Assembly: GCA_963665455.1 (NCBI GenBank)
Contig: OY762279.1
Coordinates: 1,364,001 to 1,428,000, forward strand
Length of the DNA: 64,000 nt
Direction of reading: 5' to 3'
Origin: VXNE01 sp963665455
Lineage (GTDB): Bacteria > Pseudomonadota > Gammaproteobacteria > Pseudomonadales > Azotimanducaceae
Made by a program: the position numbers and the translations under genes. Of this stretch, positions 1 through 11,103 are shown piece by piece; the first letter of the stretch is position 1, and each line of letters begins with the position of its first letter. The notes under the pieces were generated by a model. That model did not search any database. It saw only the letters and a program-made list of their open reading frames with translations, and had not been told where the DNA came from.

Positions 1-765
1 GTCCGTGATGGGCATCAGATAGGCGTAGTCGTTGGGGCCGAAGGGCTTGCAGGGGTAGAGGTCCACGGGCGGTAGTCCGCCGGAGGCGCCGGTGCGGTCG
101 CAGGCTTGGGTGCCCCACTTGGAGCCGATCGCGACCCGTGTGCGCATGTAGTAGGTCATCGCCTCCTGCATGGAGATCTCGATCTGCTGGCCCTCGCCCG
201 TGCGCAGGCGCTGCACGTACGCCGCGAGAATGGCCATGGCGAGTTGCACGCCGGTGCCGGAATCGCCGGTCGTTGGTCCGGGAATGACCGGGGGCCGGTC
301 GGCTTCGCCGGTGACGGAGAAGGCCCCGGCTGCGGCCTGGGCGATCATGTCGTAGCTCTTGAAGTCGGCGTAGGGCCCTGACGTTCCGAAGCCCTTGAGC
401 CGGGCGTGGATGATCGGGGGATGGGCTTGCTTGAGCGTGTCGTAGTCGAGGCCGAGACGCTCGATCACGCCCGGGCCGTAGTTCTCGACGAACACGTCGA
501 ACCCTGGCAGGAGGCGCAGGAAGAGGTCGCGGCCCGCCTCGTCGCGGAGGTTGATGGCGACGCTGCGCTTGTTGGCGTTCCAGTTGCAGAAGTAGGACGA
601 GTACTCCATGTTCTCGCTGCGGCCGACGGCGCGGCCCGGGTCGCCGTGTTCCGGCGCCTCGACCTTCACGACGTCCGCGCCGAGCCAGGCGAGGGCCTGG
701 GTACACGAGGTGCCGGCCTCGTACTGGGTCATGTCGAGAATCCGCATTCCATCCAGTGCGGACAT
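1..765 (-). CDS. CaiB/BaiF-type CoA-transferase (family III), C-terminus outside window
   Basis: Family III CoA-transferases move CoA between an acyl-CoA and a free acid. The reading frame starts at the ATG at 765 (MSALDGMRILDMTQYEAG) and stays open for 255 codons to the window edge, so about the N-terminal two thirds of a roughly 400-residue protein is present. Family hallmarks visible are ALAWLGADVVKVEAPEHGDP near residue 25, the NANKRS stretch, DVFVENYGPG, and FGTSGPYADFKSYDMIAQA with the Asp expected to carry the covalent acyl intermediate further on. It lies upstream of no gene in this window; the enoyl-CoA hydratase-like gene behind it is on the same strand, 84 bp away, which fits acyl-CoA catabolism. 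The substrate cannot be told from sequence. Confidence 0.9.
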   Translation of the reverse strand, partial: MSALDGMRILDMTQYEAGTSCTQALAWLGADVVKVEAPEHGDPGRAVGRSENMEYSSYFCNWNANKRSVAINLRDEAGRDLFLRLLPGFDVFVENYGPGVIERLGLDYDTLKQAHPPIIHARLKGFGTSGPYADFKSYDMIAQAAAGAFSVTGEADRPPVIPGPTTGDSGTGVQLAMAILAAYVQRLRTGEGQQIEISMQEAMTYYMRTRVAIGSKWGTQACDRTGASGGLPPVDLYPCKPFGPNDYAYLMPITD

Positions 766-849
766 GGGCGCCTCCCTATTCGGTGCGTGCGAGTGGGGAG
801 AATGTACTCCGTCGGGGGGTTGCGGGACAGTCCCAGTGTGTTGGCAGCG

Positions 850-1596
850 TTAGCGCGTGTTGGCGCCAAAACCCTCCAGCCGCTCCGCAAGCCCGGGCTC
901 CCGCCCGGGGCTGTGCTCCCGCTCGAATCGCAGGCCCGCTTCGAGACCGTGGTTCAACCCCCGGTTGATCAGCATCTTGTCCGCCCGCAGCGTGAACCAG
1001 GAGTTCTCGAGGAACGAGCGCGCCATCGCCCGCGCCGCGTCCATGAGTTCACCACGCGGCACGCAGCGGTTCGCGAGCCCGAGCGTCACCGCCTCCTCGC
1101 CGCCCACGACCCGGCCGCTGAACATCATCTCCCGCGCGTTCAGCAGGCCGATGCGCCGTGGCAGCCGCTGCGTCATGCCCCAGGTCGGCGACATGCCCCA
1201 CTTGCCGTGCGTGTCCGCGAAGCGGGCATCGTCCGCGGCCACGAGGAGGTCGCACGCGAGGGCCAGTTCCAGGGAGCCGGTGTAGCAGTGGCCCTGCACG
1301 GCGGCGATCACGGGTTGCGGAAGGCGCTCGATGGCTTCGAGGGTCTCGGCTTGGTAGGTCGGCGTCGGTGCTTGCTCTCCGGCGCGAATGGCCTTCAGGT
1401 CGTTGCCGGCGGAGAAGGAGCGCCCGCTGCCGCAGAGGATCACGCAGCCGACGGATTCGGTCTGTTCGGCGAGGGCGTCGATGTGGCCGCGCAGCTCGAC
1501 GAAGAGCGCCGGGTTGAGGGCGTTCAGGGACTCCGGGCGATTCAGGGTGAGGGTGCAGAGGCCGTCGTCGTCCTCGCGCAGCACGAGATCGGTCAT
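850..1596 (-). CDS. enoyl-CoA hydratase/isomerase (crotonase) family protein
   Basis: This is a 248-residue crotonase-fold protein, the normal length for the family. It starts MTDLVLREDDDGLCTLTLNR, has the typical LNRPESLNALN strand near residue 18, an oxyanion-hole region GRSFSAGNDLKAI near residue 60 and VIAAVQGHCYTGSLELALAC near residue 95. The second catalytic Glu position reads GSLELAL rather than the classical GGGxELA, so hydratase versus isomerase activity is open. It is followed on the same strand by the CoA-transferase gene and preceded by the TonB-dependent receptor gene, so all three may be co-transcribed. The likely role is a step in beta-oxidation-like degradation of an unidentified acyl-CoA. 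Confidence 0.88.
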   Translation of the reverse strand: MTDLVLREDDDGLCTLTLNRPESLNALNPALFVELRGHIDALAEQTESVGCVILCGSGRSFSAGNDLKAIRAGEQAPTPTYQAETLEAIERLPQPVIAAVQGHCYTGSLELALACDLLVAADDARFADTHGKWGMSPTWGMTQRLPRRIGLLNAREMMFSGRVVGGEEAVTLGLANRCVPRGELMDAARAMARSFLENSWFTLRADKMLINRGLNHGLEAGLRFEREHSPGREPGLAERLEGFGANTR

Positions 1597-1731
1597 GGGG
1601 AATCCTTGGTGATCGCAGAGGGAAGAGAGCGTAAGTAATCGGGCCGGCGCGGTCTAGGCGAGCCACGCTGAATCGGCGGGGAGCGCGTCCCGCCCCGGCA
1701 TTGCACCGGAGCGGGATCGCTCGAAGGCGGG

Positions 1732-4746
<3,015 letters not shown>

Positions 4747-4848
4747 AGTGATGTGTCTCGAATGCGAATGGTTGTAGTGGCCTCGAGTCGGGCTCGCGTC
4801 CGGTTCGTCCCTCTCCGACGGCACCGGCCCCGACGCGAAGCGGCGCGG

Positions 4849-4877
4849 ATTGTATGGCATCGTTTGGCGTAAGCCAA
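4849..4877 (-). promoter_or_regulatory. putative sigma-70 promoter of the TonB-dependent receptor, with palindrome over -35
   Basis: On the minus strand, TTGGCT (4877-4872) and TACAAT (4854-4849) are separated by exactly 17 bp, close to the sigma-70 consensus, in a locally AT-rich patch. A 5-bp-arm palindrome TTGGC-gtaa-GCCAA (4864-4877) overlaps the -35 element and could be an operator. Transcription would begin about 4842, giving a leader of roughly 95 nt before the ATG at 4746. Confidence 0.5.
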
Positions 4878-4986
4878 TGAATTTGAAGTGTATTGCACTC
4901 TCTTAGTCTGCGGGGCTACTGCGGACTGAGCCGGCGCGAGTGCGGGTGACCGGAAGTGCGCGGGACGCGCGGAAGCGGGGCGGCGA

Positions 4987-5862
4987 TCAGTCGATGATCT
5001 TGCTGATCGGGTACTCGACGATGCCGCGCGCGCCGGCGGCCTTCAGGCGCGGGATGAGCGTGCGCACCACGGATTCGTCGATGATGGTGTTGAGGGCGAT
5101 CCAACTTTCGTCCGAGAGGCGCGAGATGGTGGGGGTTTGCAGGGCCGGGAGCAGCGCCGTGATCTCCGAGAGATCGTCGCGCCGTGCATTCAGCATGAGG
5201 CCGACCTTGCCTTCGGCGGCGAGGCAGGAACGCAACATGAGCGCGATGTTGTCGAGCTTCTCGACCTTCCAGGGGTCTTCCCTCGACGCGTGGTTGGCGA
5301 TCAGGCGCGGCGTGCTGGTCAGCACCTCGTCGATGATGCGCAGGTTGTTGGCCCGAATCGAGCTTCCCGTCTCCGTCACTTCGACGATGGCGTCGGCGAG
5401 CCGGGGTGGCTTGGCCTCGGTGGCGCCCCAGGAGAACTCGACGGTGGCGTCGACGCCGTGGCGGTCTAGGTACGCGTTCGTAATGCGCACGACCTCGGTG
5501 GCGATGCGCTTCCCCGCGAGGTCGGAGACCTGTTGCGCCGGGGAGTCGTTTGGCACGCAGAGCACCCAGCGCACCGGTCGCCGGCTCACCTTGGAGAAGC
5601 GCAGCTCGCAGATTTCGGCCACGTCCACGCCCGTTTCGAGCACCCAATCGTGGCCGGTGATGCCGGCGTCCAGCACGCCCTGCTCGACGTAGCGCGCCAT
5701 CTCCTGGGCGCGCACCATCAGGCAGTCGATCTCGGGATCGTCGATCGTCGGAGAGTAGGAGCGCGCGGAAAAACGGATGACGTAGCCGGCCCGCTCGAAC
5801 AGCTCCCGGGTCGCTTCCTGCAAACTGCCGGCGGGGATGCCGAGCTTGAGGACGTTGCTCAC
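4987..5862 (-). CDS. hisG: ATP phosphoribosyltransferase, long form
   Basis: HisG condenses ATP with PRPP in the first step of histidine synthesis. The protein has 291 residues, the length of the long, homohexameric form that carries its own regulatory C-terminal domain, so no HisZ is needed. Supporting stretches are LKLGIPAGSLQEATRELFE at the N-terminus, VRAQEMARYVEQGVLDAGITGHDWV, the PRPP-side ADAIVEVTETGSSIRANNLR and the C-terminal domain ending RGIVEYPISKIID. The GTG start at 5862 overlaps the hisI stop by 4 bp (GTGA), indicating translational coupling. The other his biosynthesis genes are not in the window, except hisC in the aromatic cluster. Confidence 0.96.
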   Translation of the reverse strand: MSNVLKLGIPAGSLQEATRELFERAGYVIRFSARSYSPTIDDPEIDCLMVRAQEMARYVEQGVLDAGITGHDWVLETGVDVAEICELRFSKVSRRPVRWVLCVPNDSPAQQVSDLAGKRIATEVVRITNAYLDRHGVDATVEFSWGATEAKPPRLADAIVEVTETGSSIRANNLRIIDEVLTSTPRLIANHASREDPWKVEKLDNIALMLRSCLAAEGKVGLMLNARRDDLSEITALLPALQTPTISRLSDESWIALNTIIDESVVRTLIPRLKAAGARGIVEYPISKIID

Positions 5863-6278
5863 GCTGGGTTCCTCTTCGCGAGGTGCGCGCTCTCCCGCTG
5901 GGTGCCGTACACCTCGTCGGGGTCGAACACGCGTTCGGCGATGATCGTCGCGGCGGCGGTGTCCGGATCGACCTCCCGGAAGAAGCAACTCGCATACCCC
6001 TCGTGGCACGCCGCGCCGCCGACCTGCTCCACCTTCAGCAAGATCGTGTCGGCATCGCAGTCGAAGAACGCCTGCTTGAGCTGCTGGACGTGCCCACTCG
6101 TCTCGCCCTTGCGCCAGAGTTGGTTGCGGCTCCGGCTGAAGTAGCAGACGCGGCGGGTGCGCAGGGTCTCGGCCCACGCGTCCGCGTTCATGTAGGCGAG
6201 CATCAGCACGTCGCCCGTCCGCGCATCCTGCGCGATGGCCGGTAACAGGGGCGATTTTTCGAAGTCGGGACCTTCCAC
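5859..6278 (-). CDS. hisI: phosphoribosyl-AMP cyclohydrolase
   Basis: HisI opens the purine ring of phosphoribosyl-AMP, the third step of histidine synthesis. The 139-residue protein has only the cyclohydrolase domain; the HisE domain fused to it in enteric bacteria is absent. Diagnostic features are MLAYMNADAWAETLRT, CYFSRSRNQLWRKGETSGH, FFDCDADTILLKVEQVG and ACHEGYASCFFRE, which together supply the metal-binding Asp and Cys residues. It is the first gene of a two-gene unit with hisG and lies directly downstream of a 135-bp gene-free gap that would hold its promoter. Confidence 0.96.
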   Translation of the reverse strand: MEGPDFEKSPLLPAIAQDARTGDVLMLAYMNADAWAETLRTRRVCYFSRSRNQLWRKGETSGHVQQLKQAFFDCDADTILLKVEQVGGAACHEGYASCFFREVDPDTAAATIIAERVFDPDEVYGTQRESAHLAKRNPA

Positions 6279-6413
6279 GGGGCCTGCGCTCCGGGGCGCC
6301 GGTCTTGGGAGGGCGCGAATGCTATAGGGACGGCGGGATGGTGTCGAATGTTGGGGTGCCGCGGTGCCGCGGTGCTGCGGGGGTGCACGGTTCGAGTTGA
6401 TGAAGGCGATGGT

Positions 6414-6716
6414 ATGGCGATACTTGCTGTTATGGCGAAGATGACGGTTCGGTCAACTTTCTCGCTGGATCCGGCGACGGTCCGACGGCTCGAGGCCTTG
6501 GCCAAGAGATGGCAGACGTCCAAGTCCGGCGCCCTGCGGCGTGCGATCCGGTTGGCCTCTGAGCAACCGCGTTCATCGGCCAACGAGAAACTCGCGGCCC
6601 TCGATGAGCTGCAGCGCTTGCTCGCGCTGGATGAGCAGAGCGCGGCCGAGTGGTGCGCGGAGGTACGGGAGGAGCGGGCTGCATGGGCGGATCGGCTGAG
6701 TCGGCTGTCGCGATGA
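6414..6716 (+). CDS. ribbon-helix-helix (CopG/Arc-like) DNA-binding protein, orphan antitoxin-like
   Basis: A 100-residue protein whose core MTVRSTFSLDPATVRRLEAL, then AKRWQTSKSGALRRAIRLA, is a ribbon-helix-helix fold: a short beta strand followed by two helices. The C-terminal half (EKLAALDELQRLLALDEQSA...) is helical and acidic, as in antitoxins that bind a toxin there. The start at 6414 has GAAGG 8 bp upstream; ATG at 6432 is an alternative. No toxin gene follows on this strand, since the next gene is convergent, so it is either a stand-alone regulator or the survivor of a TA pair. Confidence 0.72.
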   Translation: MAILAVMAKMTVRSTFSLDPATVRRLEALAKRWQTSKSGALRRAIRLASEQPRSSANEKLAALDELQRLLALDEQSAAEWCAEVREERAAWADRLSRLSR

Positions 6717-6734
6717 TCCACGTCGACTGCTGAA

Positions 6735-7391
6735 TCAATCCTCCCCCGCTCCACCCGCTCGTCGCCAATCGGCCACCTCTCCGCGTGGGGGAGTCGGCAC
6801 TTCCCGGATGCGCTCGTCCACGTCGTCGAACTCAAGCCGCAACGCCTTGCACATCACGGCATGCAGGTTGTAGCTCAGTGCGTGGTACGTCAGTTCCAGG
6901 ATGTCCTCGTCGGAGAGGTGCTCGTGTAGGGCGGCGAACAGTTCGTCGGAGGCGCGCCCGCCTTGGAGGATCAAGGCGTCCGTCCATGCCAGCACCGCCC
7001 GTTCCTTCGCGTCGAAGCAATCCGCCACCTGCCAGTGGCGGATTCCCGCGACCTGTTCCTCCGTAAGCCCGAACGCCCGCGCCGCCTTGCAATGCTGCGA
7101 GAATACGAACTGACTCCCCCGGGCGTACCCCGTGCGCAGGATGCCGAGCTCCCGGACCTTCGGGTCGAGCTTGCTGATGCTCTCGTCGCTGAACATCCCG
7201 AACATGCCGAACTGCGCCGTGGCGTGATCGAAGACGTACGGGACGGAGGCGAACACCGTCCACCAGTTGCCGGGGGTGCCGGTGGCGGTGCCCGGTTCCT
7301 CGACGGGGTCGCGGTCCCCGAACAGCGCTTGGTAGTACTTGCGGACGTTTCCGGAGGTGTTCGCGAGCGGAGTTTCCTTGAGTCTCGGCAT
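6735..7391 (-). CDS. carboxymuconolactone decarboxylase (AhpD-like) family protein
   Basis: A 218-residue helical protein of the CMD/AhpD-like fold. The family core is SKLDPKVRELGILRTGYARGSQFVFSQHCKAARAFGLTEEQV at about residues 74-115. The usual E-x-x-C-x-x-H/C peroxidase motif is reduced to SQHCKAA with a single Cys, so a redox role is uncertain. The protein starts MPRLKETPLANTSGNVRKYY. Homologues commonly sit among catabolic genes; here it is divergent from a VOC-family gene with 136 bp between the starts, which may carry both promoters. Confidence 0.82.
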   Translation of the reverse strand: MPRLKETPLANTSGNVRKYYQALFGDRDPVEEPGTATGTPGNWWTVFASVPYVFDHATAQFGMFGMFSDESISKLDPKVRELGILRTGYARGSQFVFSQHCKAARAFGLTEEQVAGIRHWQVADCFDAKERAVLAWTDALILQGGRASDELFAALHEHLSDEDILELTYHALSYNLHAVMCKALRLEFDDVDERIREVPTPPRGEVADWRRAGGAGED

Positions 7392-7527
7392 CGTCTTTGC
7401 TCCTTGTCGGATGGGCGGGGCGCACTCATTTCAGGGAGCACGAGCGGTGGTGTCAATGCGGGCGACGTTGACAACGCCGGGTGAAGTCACTGAAATCAGC
7501 CGCGCCACTCCCTCGTGGAAGCCGCTC

Positions 7528-8055
7528 ATGCCCACCAACGCGAAGTTCGATTTCCGGGGCATCCACCACCTGGCGTTGGTGTGCAAGGACATGAAGAAGA
7601 CGGTGGATTTCTACGGGGGCGTGCTCGGCATGCCGCTCACGAAAACCATCGATCTCCCCGGCGGTTCGGGGCAGCACTTCTTCTTCGACGTGGGCAACGG
7701 GGACATGCTCGCGTTCTTTTGGTTCCCGGACGCGCCCGAGGCGGTGCCCGGCGTCACCCACGCCGGCAGCGCGCTGGCGTCCGCCCATGCCTCCATGAAC
7801 CATGTCGCGTTCAGCGTGCCGGACGACAAGCTCGACGAGTATCGGAGCAAGCTGGTGGACGCCGGCATCCACGCCACCGAGGTGGTGCATCACGACGACT
7901 CGGACACCCAGGCCAGCCCCACGCCGACGGACACCACCTTCGTCCGCTCGGTGTACTTCCGGGATCCGGACGGCATCCTACTCGAGTTCGCCGCGTGGAC
8001 CCGTGAACTCGACGAGCGCGATGTCAACGTGGCGCCGATGAGCGTGGAGGCCTGA
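7528..8055 (+). CDS. VOC (glyoxalase/dioxygenase superfamily) metalloprotein
   Basis: A 175-residue single VOC domain protein. The first module reads GIHHLALVCKDMKKTVDFYG with the metal-ligand His at the start, and the second MNHVAFSVPDDKLDEYRSKL, followed by RSVYFRDPDGILLEFAAW with the terminal Glu ligand. This arrangement is seen in glyoxalase I, extradiol dioxygenases and fosfomycin-type enzymes; the substrate cannot be assigned. The start at 7528 was chosen because homology begins just after it and the upstream frame is not protein-like. The next gene begins 4 bp downstream, so the two are co-expressed. Confidence 0.86.
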   Translation: MPTNAKFDFRGIHHLALVCKDMKKTVDFYGGVLGMPLTKTIDLPGGSGQHFFFDVGNGDMLAFFWFPDAPEAVPGVTHAGSALASAHASMNHVAFSVPDDKLDEYRSKLVDAGIHATEVVHHDDSDTQASPTPTDTTFVRSVYFRDPDGILLEFAAWTRELDERDVNVAPMSVEA

Positions 8056-8059
8056 CGCG

Positions 8060-8686
8060 ATGCCGGACGTGCCCCTTCGATGCGCCTGCGGGAACGTGGG
8101 CGGGGTCGTGCGCGACATGACGCCCGCGAACACCAACCGCGCGATCTGTCACTGCGACGACTGCCAGGCGTTCGTCCACTATCTGGGCCGGGCGGACGAG
8201 GTGCTCGACGAGCACGGCGGTACGGAAGTGTTGCAGGTCCAGCCCGCGAGAGTCGAGTTCACCGAGGGCGCCGAACACCTGGCCTGCCTGCGGTTGACGG
8301 AAAAAGGTCCTTATCGCTGGTACGCCGGGTGCTGCAAGACGCCGATCGGCAACACCCCGGCCAACTGGCGCATCTCGTTCGTTGGGCTGCTCCGGCGTTG
8401 CCTAGACGACGGTGCCGATGTCTCGGTGGACTCGGCCGCTGGTCCCGTCCGCATGCGCGTGTTCGAGCAGTTCGCGACCGGTGATCCGGCCACCATGGCC
8501 GACGTGCCGGGCGTCACGTTCGGGGGCATGCTCCGGTTCGGCTGGTCGGTGCTGACCAGGGTGCTGGGCGGGAGCTACCGCAACACGCCGTTTTTCGACA
8601 GGGACGGTCGGCCGGTCGTTCAGCCACATCGAGTCGCGGACGAGGAACGTGCGAAGCTGGCCCCATACGCGCGCGCAAGCGCTTGA
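8060..8686 (+). CDS. GFA-like / DUF6151 zinc-binding protein
   Basis: A 208-residue protein with the cysteine layout of the glutathione-dependent formaldehyde-activating (GFA) fold: CACGN near residue 8, CHCDDC near residue 31 and CCKTPIGNTP near residue 91. The rest, including RISFVGLL and the DRDGRPVVQPHRV tail, matches my recollection of the DUF6151 family. These are probably structural zinc sites, and no enzymatic activity is established. It is 4 bp behind the VOC gene, which suggests a shared role, possibly handling a thiol or aldehyde adduct (inference). Confidence 0.75.
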   Translation: MPDVPLRCACGNVGGVVRDMTPANTNRAICHCDDCQAFVHYLGRADEVLDEHGGTEVLQVQPARVEFTEGAEHLACLRLTEKGPYRWYAGCCKTPIGNTPANWRISFVGLLRRCLDDGADVSVDSAAGPVRMRVFEQFATGDPATMADVPGVTFGGMLRFGWSVLTRVLGGSYRNTPFFDRDGRPVVQPHRVADEERAKLAPYARASA

Positions 8687-8778
8687 GGGTTCAGGGGTAG
8701 ACTGCGGGCGCTATCTTCATGGCCGACAACCCACTTTAGATGCCGGAACGCTTTGAAGACCAAGGCGGGGTCTCGACG

Positions 8779-10122
8779 ATGGACCCGACCCCGCTTCGCC
8801 GAACCCTCGCGTCCTTCTACATGCGGCGCATGTCCGATTCGGGCCGCGTGACGGCGCGGCGCCGGCGGGCCGAACGCGCGCGCCGACGTGCCGGACGGCG
8901 CCACGTCGTCGAGTACTTCCACCAGGTGGAGGACGGCTACAGCCACTTGGCGGCGCAATGCCTGCGACCGCTGCTCGACACCTACGACGTCGAGCTCGTG
9001 TGTCACCTCGTCGGCGACCCGAGTGGCCTAAACGCGCCGGAGCCAGAGCTGCTGCTGGATCTCTCCCGCTACGACTCGGCCAAGATCGCGCCGCACTATG
9101 GGCTTGCGTTCCCGGAGGACGGGCCGCGCCCGAACGCGGAACGGGCGGAGTTCGCCGCCCGCGTGCTCGCGGGTTTGGACGCTGAGGAGTTCGCGGACGT
9201 GGCCCCCCGGGTGGGTGCCGCGCTGTGGGCAAATGCCGCCGACGGCCTTGAGACCTTGGCGCAACAGCATCCGCCCGCCGCGGCGTCCACCCTCGCCGCG
9301 CGCCAAGCGGCGGGCGCGAAACGCCGCGCGGAACTCGGCCACTATTCGGGCGCGATGTTCCACTATGAAGGCGAGTGGTACTGGGGTGTCGATAGGCTGT
9401 ACCACTTGGAGGAACGCCTTACCGAACTCGGCGCCCGCAAGGCCCCGGGCGCGTTGATCGCGCCCCGCCCGTCTATCGACTCCGGCCCGCGGAAGGACGA
9501 CGGCGCGCTGACCCTGGAGATCTACCCCTCCCTCCGCAGCCCCTACAGCTCCCTGATCTTCGATGCGGCGGTGGATCTCGCGCGGGACACCGGCGTCACG
9601 ATGTCCATGCGTCCCGTGCTGCCGATGGTGATGCGGGGCGTGCCGGCAACGCGTGAGAAGGGCGCCTACATCTTCACCGACGCGGCCCGCGAGGCACGTG
9701 CGCTCGGCCTCACGGGCTGGGGCAACGTGCACGATCCCATCGGCGAGCCCGTGCGTCGCGGCTATTCGCTCTATCCGTGGGCGGCCTCCCGGGCCAAGGG
9801 CGTCGAGTTGCTCTCCTCCTTCTTCCGTGCCGCGTTCTGGGAAGCGATCAACACCGGCACGGACCGGGGGATGCGCCGCGTGGTCGAACGGGCCGGTCTG
9901 CCGTGGGAGGAGGCGCGCGGGATCTTGGGCAGCCCGGACTGGGAGGAGGAGATCGAGGCGAACCGTCTCGCCGTGTACGATTTGGGCCTATGGGGCGTGC
10001 CGAGCTTCCACCTGCTCGGCGCGGCCGGCGAGACCCTGCTCGCGGTGTGGGGACAAGACCGCCTGTGGCTCGTCGCGCGCGAGATTCAACGGCATTTGGC
10101 GGAACGCGAAGGGGACGCCTGA
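8779..10122 (+). CDS. tandem DsbA-like (2-hydroxychromene-2-carboxylate isomerase-type) protein
   Basis: A 447-residue protein built of two thioredoxin-fold/DsbA-like halves. The N-terminal half opens with HVVEYFHQVEDGYSHLAAQ and the C-terminal half with LTLEIYPSLRSPYSSLIFDA near residue 245; the SPYSS stretch corresponds to the SPYSYL glutathione-side motif of HCCA isomerases. Both active sites lack a CxxC, so disulfide exchange is unlikely and a glutathione-type isomerase/transferase or non-catalytic role is more plausible. The ATG at 8779 has GGGG 9 bp upstream; ATG at 8740 has no Shine-Dalgarno. It is 6 bp ahead of the membrane-protein gene and in one unit with it and an acyl-CoA dehydrogenase. 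Confidence 0.75.
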   Translation: MDPTPLRRTLASFYMRRMSDSGRVTARRRRAERARRRAGRRHVVEYFHQVEDGYSHLAAQCLRPLLDTYDVELVCHLVGDPSGLNAPEPELLLDLSRYDSAKIAPHYGLAFPEDGPRPNAERAEFAARVLAGLDAEEFADVAPRVGAALWANAADGLETLAQQHPPAAASTLAARQAAGAKRRAELGHYSGAMFHYEGEWYWGVDRLYHLEERLTELGARKAPGALIAPRPSIDSGPRKDDGALTLEIYPSLRSPYSSLIFDAAVDLARDTGVTMSMRPVLPMVMRGVPATREKGAYIFTDAAREARALGLTGWGNVHDPIGEPVRRGYSLYPWAASRAKGVELLSSFFRAAFWEAINTGTDRGMRRVVERAGLPWEEARGILGSPDWEEEIEANRLAVYDLGLWGVPSFHLLGAAGETLLAVWGQDRLWLVAREIQRHLAEREGDA

Positions 10123-10128
10123 CGGTCC

Positions 10129-11088
10129 ATGTCGCTGCTCGAAATCTACATGGTCGTCGGGTTCCTGCTCGCCGCGTACTCGGTCGTGGCGAACGACTCG
10201 ATCCAGACCCTCGGCACGTTCCTCTCCTCCAACGCGCACCGGCCCTGGTGGGTGCTGTGGATCTTCGCCGGGGGGATTCTCTTCGTGGTGATCACCTACG
10301 GCTGGTGGGCCAATGCCGGCGACCCCGCGTACGGTCGGCTCAACGAGTTCCCGCCTCCGGAGGGCGGCGTCCAGTGGTATCACGTGGTGCCGCCGCTGGC
10401 GCTGCTCATATTGACCCGGTTCGGCGTGCCGGTGAGCACGAGCTTCCTCATTCTGACGGTGTTCACCGCCGCGAACCTGCCGGAGATGCTGCTCAAGTCC
10501 CTCGCCGGCTACGCGGTGGCCTTCGTCAGCGCCATCGTGCTCTTCCGCCTCGTGTTCAAGCGGGCGACGGAGTACTTCCACCGCACCCGGGGCAGCACGA
10601 TTCCCGGCTACTGGGTGGTGCTGCAATGGCTTTCGACCGGCTTCCTCTGGAGCCAGTGGCTGATCCAGGACCTCGCGAACATCTTCGTCTACCTGCCCCG
10701 GGAACTCTCCCTCGGCTGGTTCGCCTTCGGCGTGCTGGTGCCGGTGGCGCTGCTCGGCATCGTCTTCTACCAGTTCGGCGGCCAGATCCAGAAGATCGTC
10801 ACCTCGAAGACCGACACCACCGATATCCGTGCGGCGACCATCATCGACTTCATCTATGGGATGGTGCTTCTCGTCTTCAAGGAGTGGAGCGACATGCCGA
10901 TGAGCACGACCTGGGTGTTCCTCGGGGTTCTCGCCGGACGCGAGTTCGCATTGTCGATGTACTTGGCGGACACGAGCGGTCGCGCGACCACGCGCAAGGT
11001 CCTCTCGGACGCCTCGAAGGCGTTCTTGGGGCTCGCCGTCAGCGTTATTTTGGCGTTCGCGCTGCCTTGGGTTGCGACACGGTTCTGA
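10129..11088 (+). CDS. multi-pass membrane protein, distantly PiT (phosphate permease)-like
   Basis: A 319-residue integral membrane protein with about 8-9 hydrophobic segments. Three short stretches recall the inverted-repeat signatures of PiT phosphate/sodium symporters: VVANDSIQTLGTFL near residue 19 (compare GANDxxNxxG), GVPVSTSFLILT near residue 102 and MPMSTTWVFLGVLAGRE near residue 257 (compare PxSTTH). This supports a distant relationship only; the cargo is unknown. The gene is closely packed between the DsbA-like gene (6 bp) and an acyl-CoA dehydrogenase gene (15 bp). Confidence 0.6.
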   Translation: MSLLEIYMVVGFLLAAYSVVANDSIQTLGTFLSSNAHRPWWVLWIFAGGILFVVITYGWWANAGDPAYGRLNEFPPPEGGVQWYHVVPPLALLILTRFGVPVSTSFLILTVFTAANLPEMLLKSLAGYAVAFVSAIVLFRLVFKRATEYFHRTRGSTIPGYWVVLQWLSTGFLWSQWLIQDLANIFVYLPRELSLGWFAFGVLVPVALLGIVFYQFGGQIQKIVTSKTDTTDIRAATIIDFIYGMVLLVFKEWSDMPMSTTWVFLGVLAGREFALSMYLADTSGRATTRKVLSDASKAFLGLAVSVILAFALPWVATRF

Positions 11089-11103
11089 ACAAGGGGGCGA
11101 CGG

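Noticed and set aside
406..1638. Long open frame antisense to the CoA-transferase and crotonase genes
   Set aside because: Composition is typical of a GC-rich antisense shadow; both sense genes have clear family motifs.
1675..1694. GGCGGG/CCCGCC hairpin downstream of the TonB receptor gene
   Set aside because: Six-bp arms with an 8-nt loop and no U-tract; common by chance at this GC content.
4864..4877. Idea that the TonB-promoter palindrome is part of a second MITE copy
   Set aside because: Only the 12-17 bp core is shared with the MITE; no terminal repeats or CTAG flank it.
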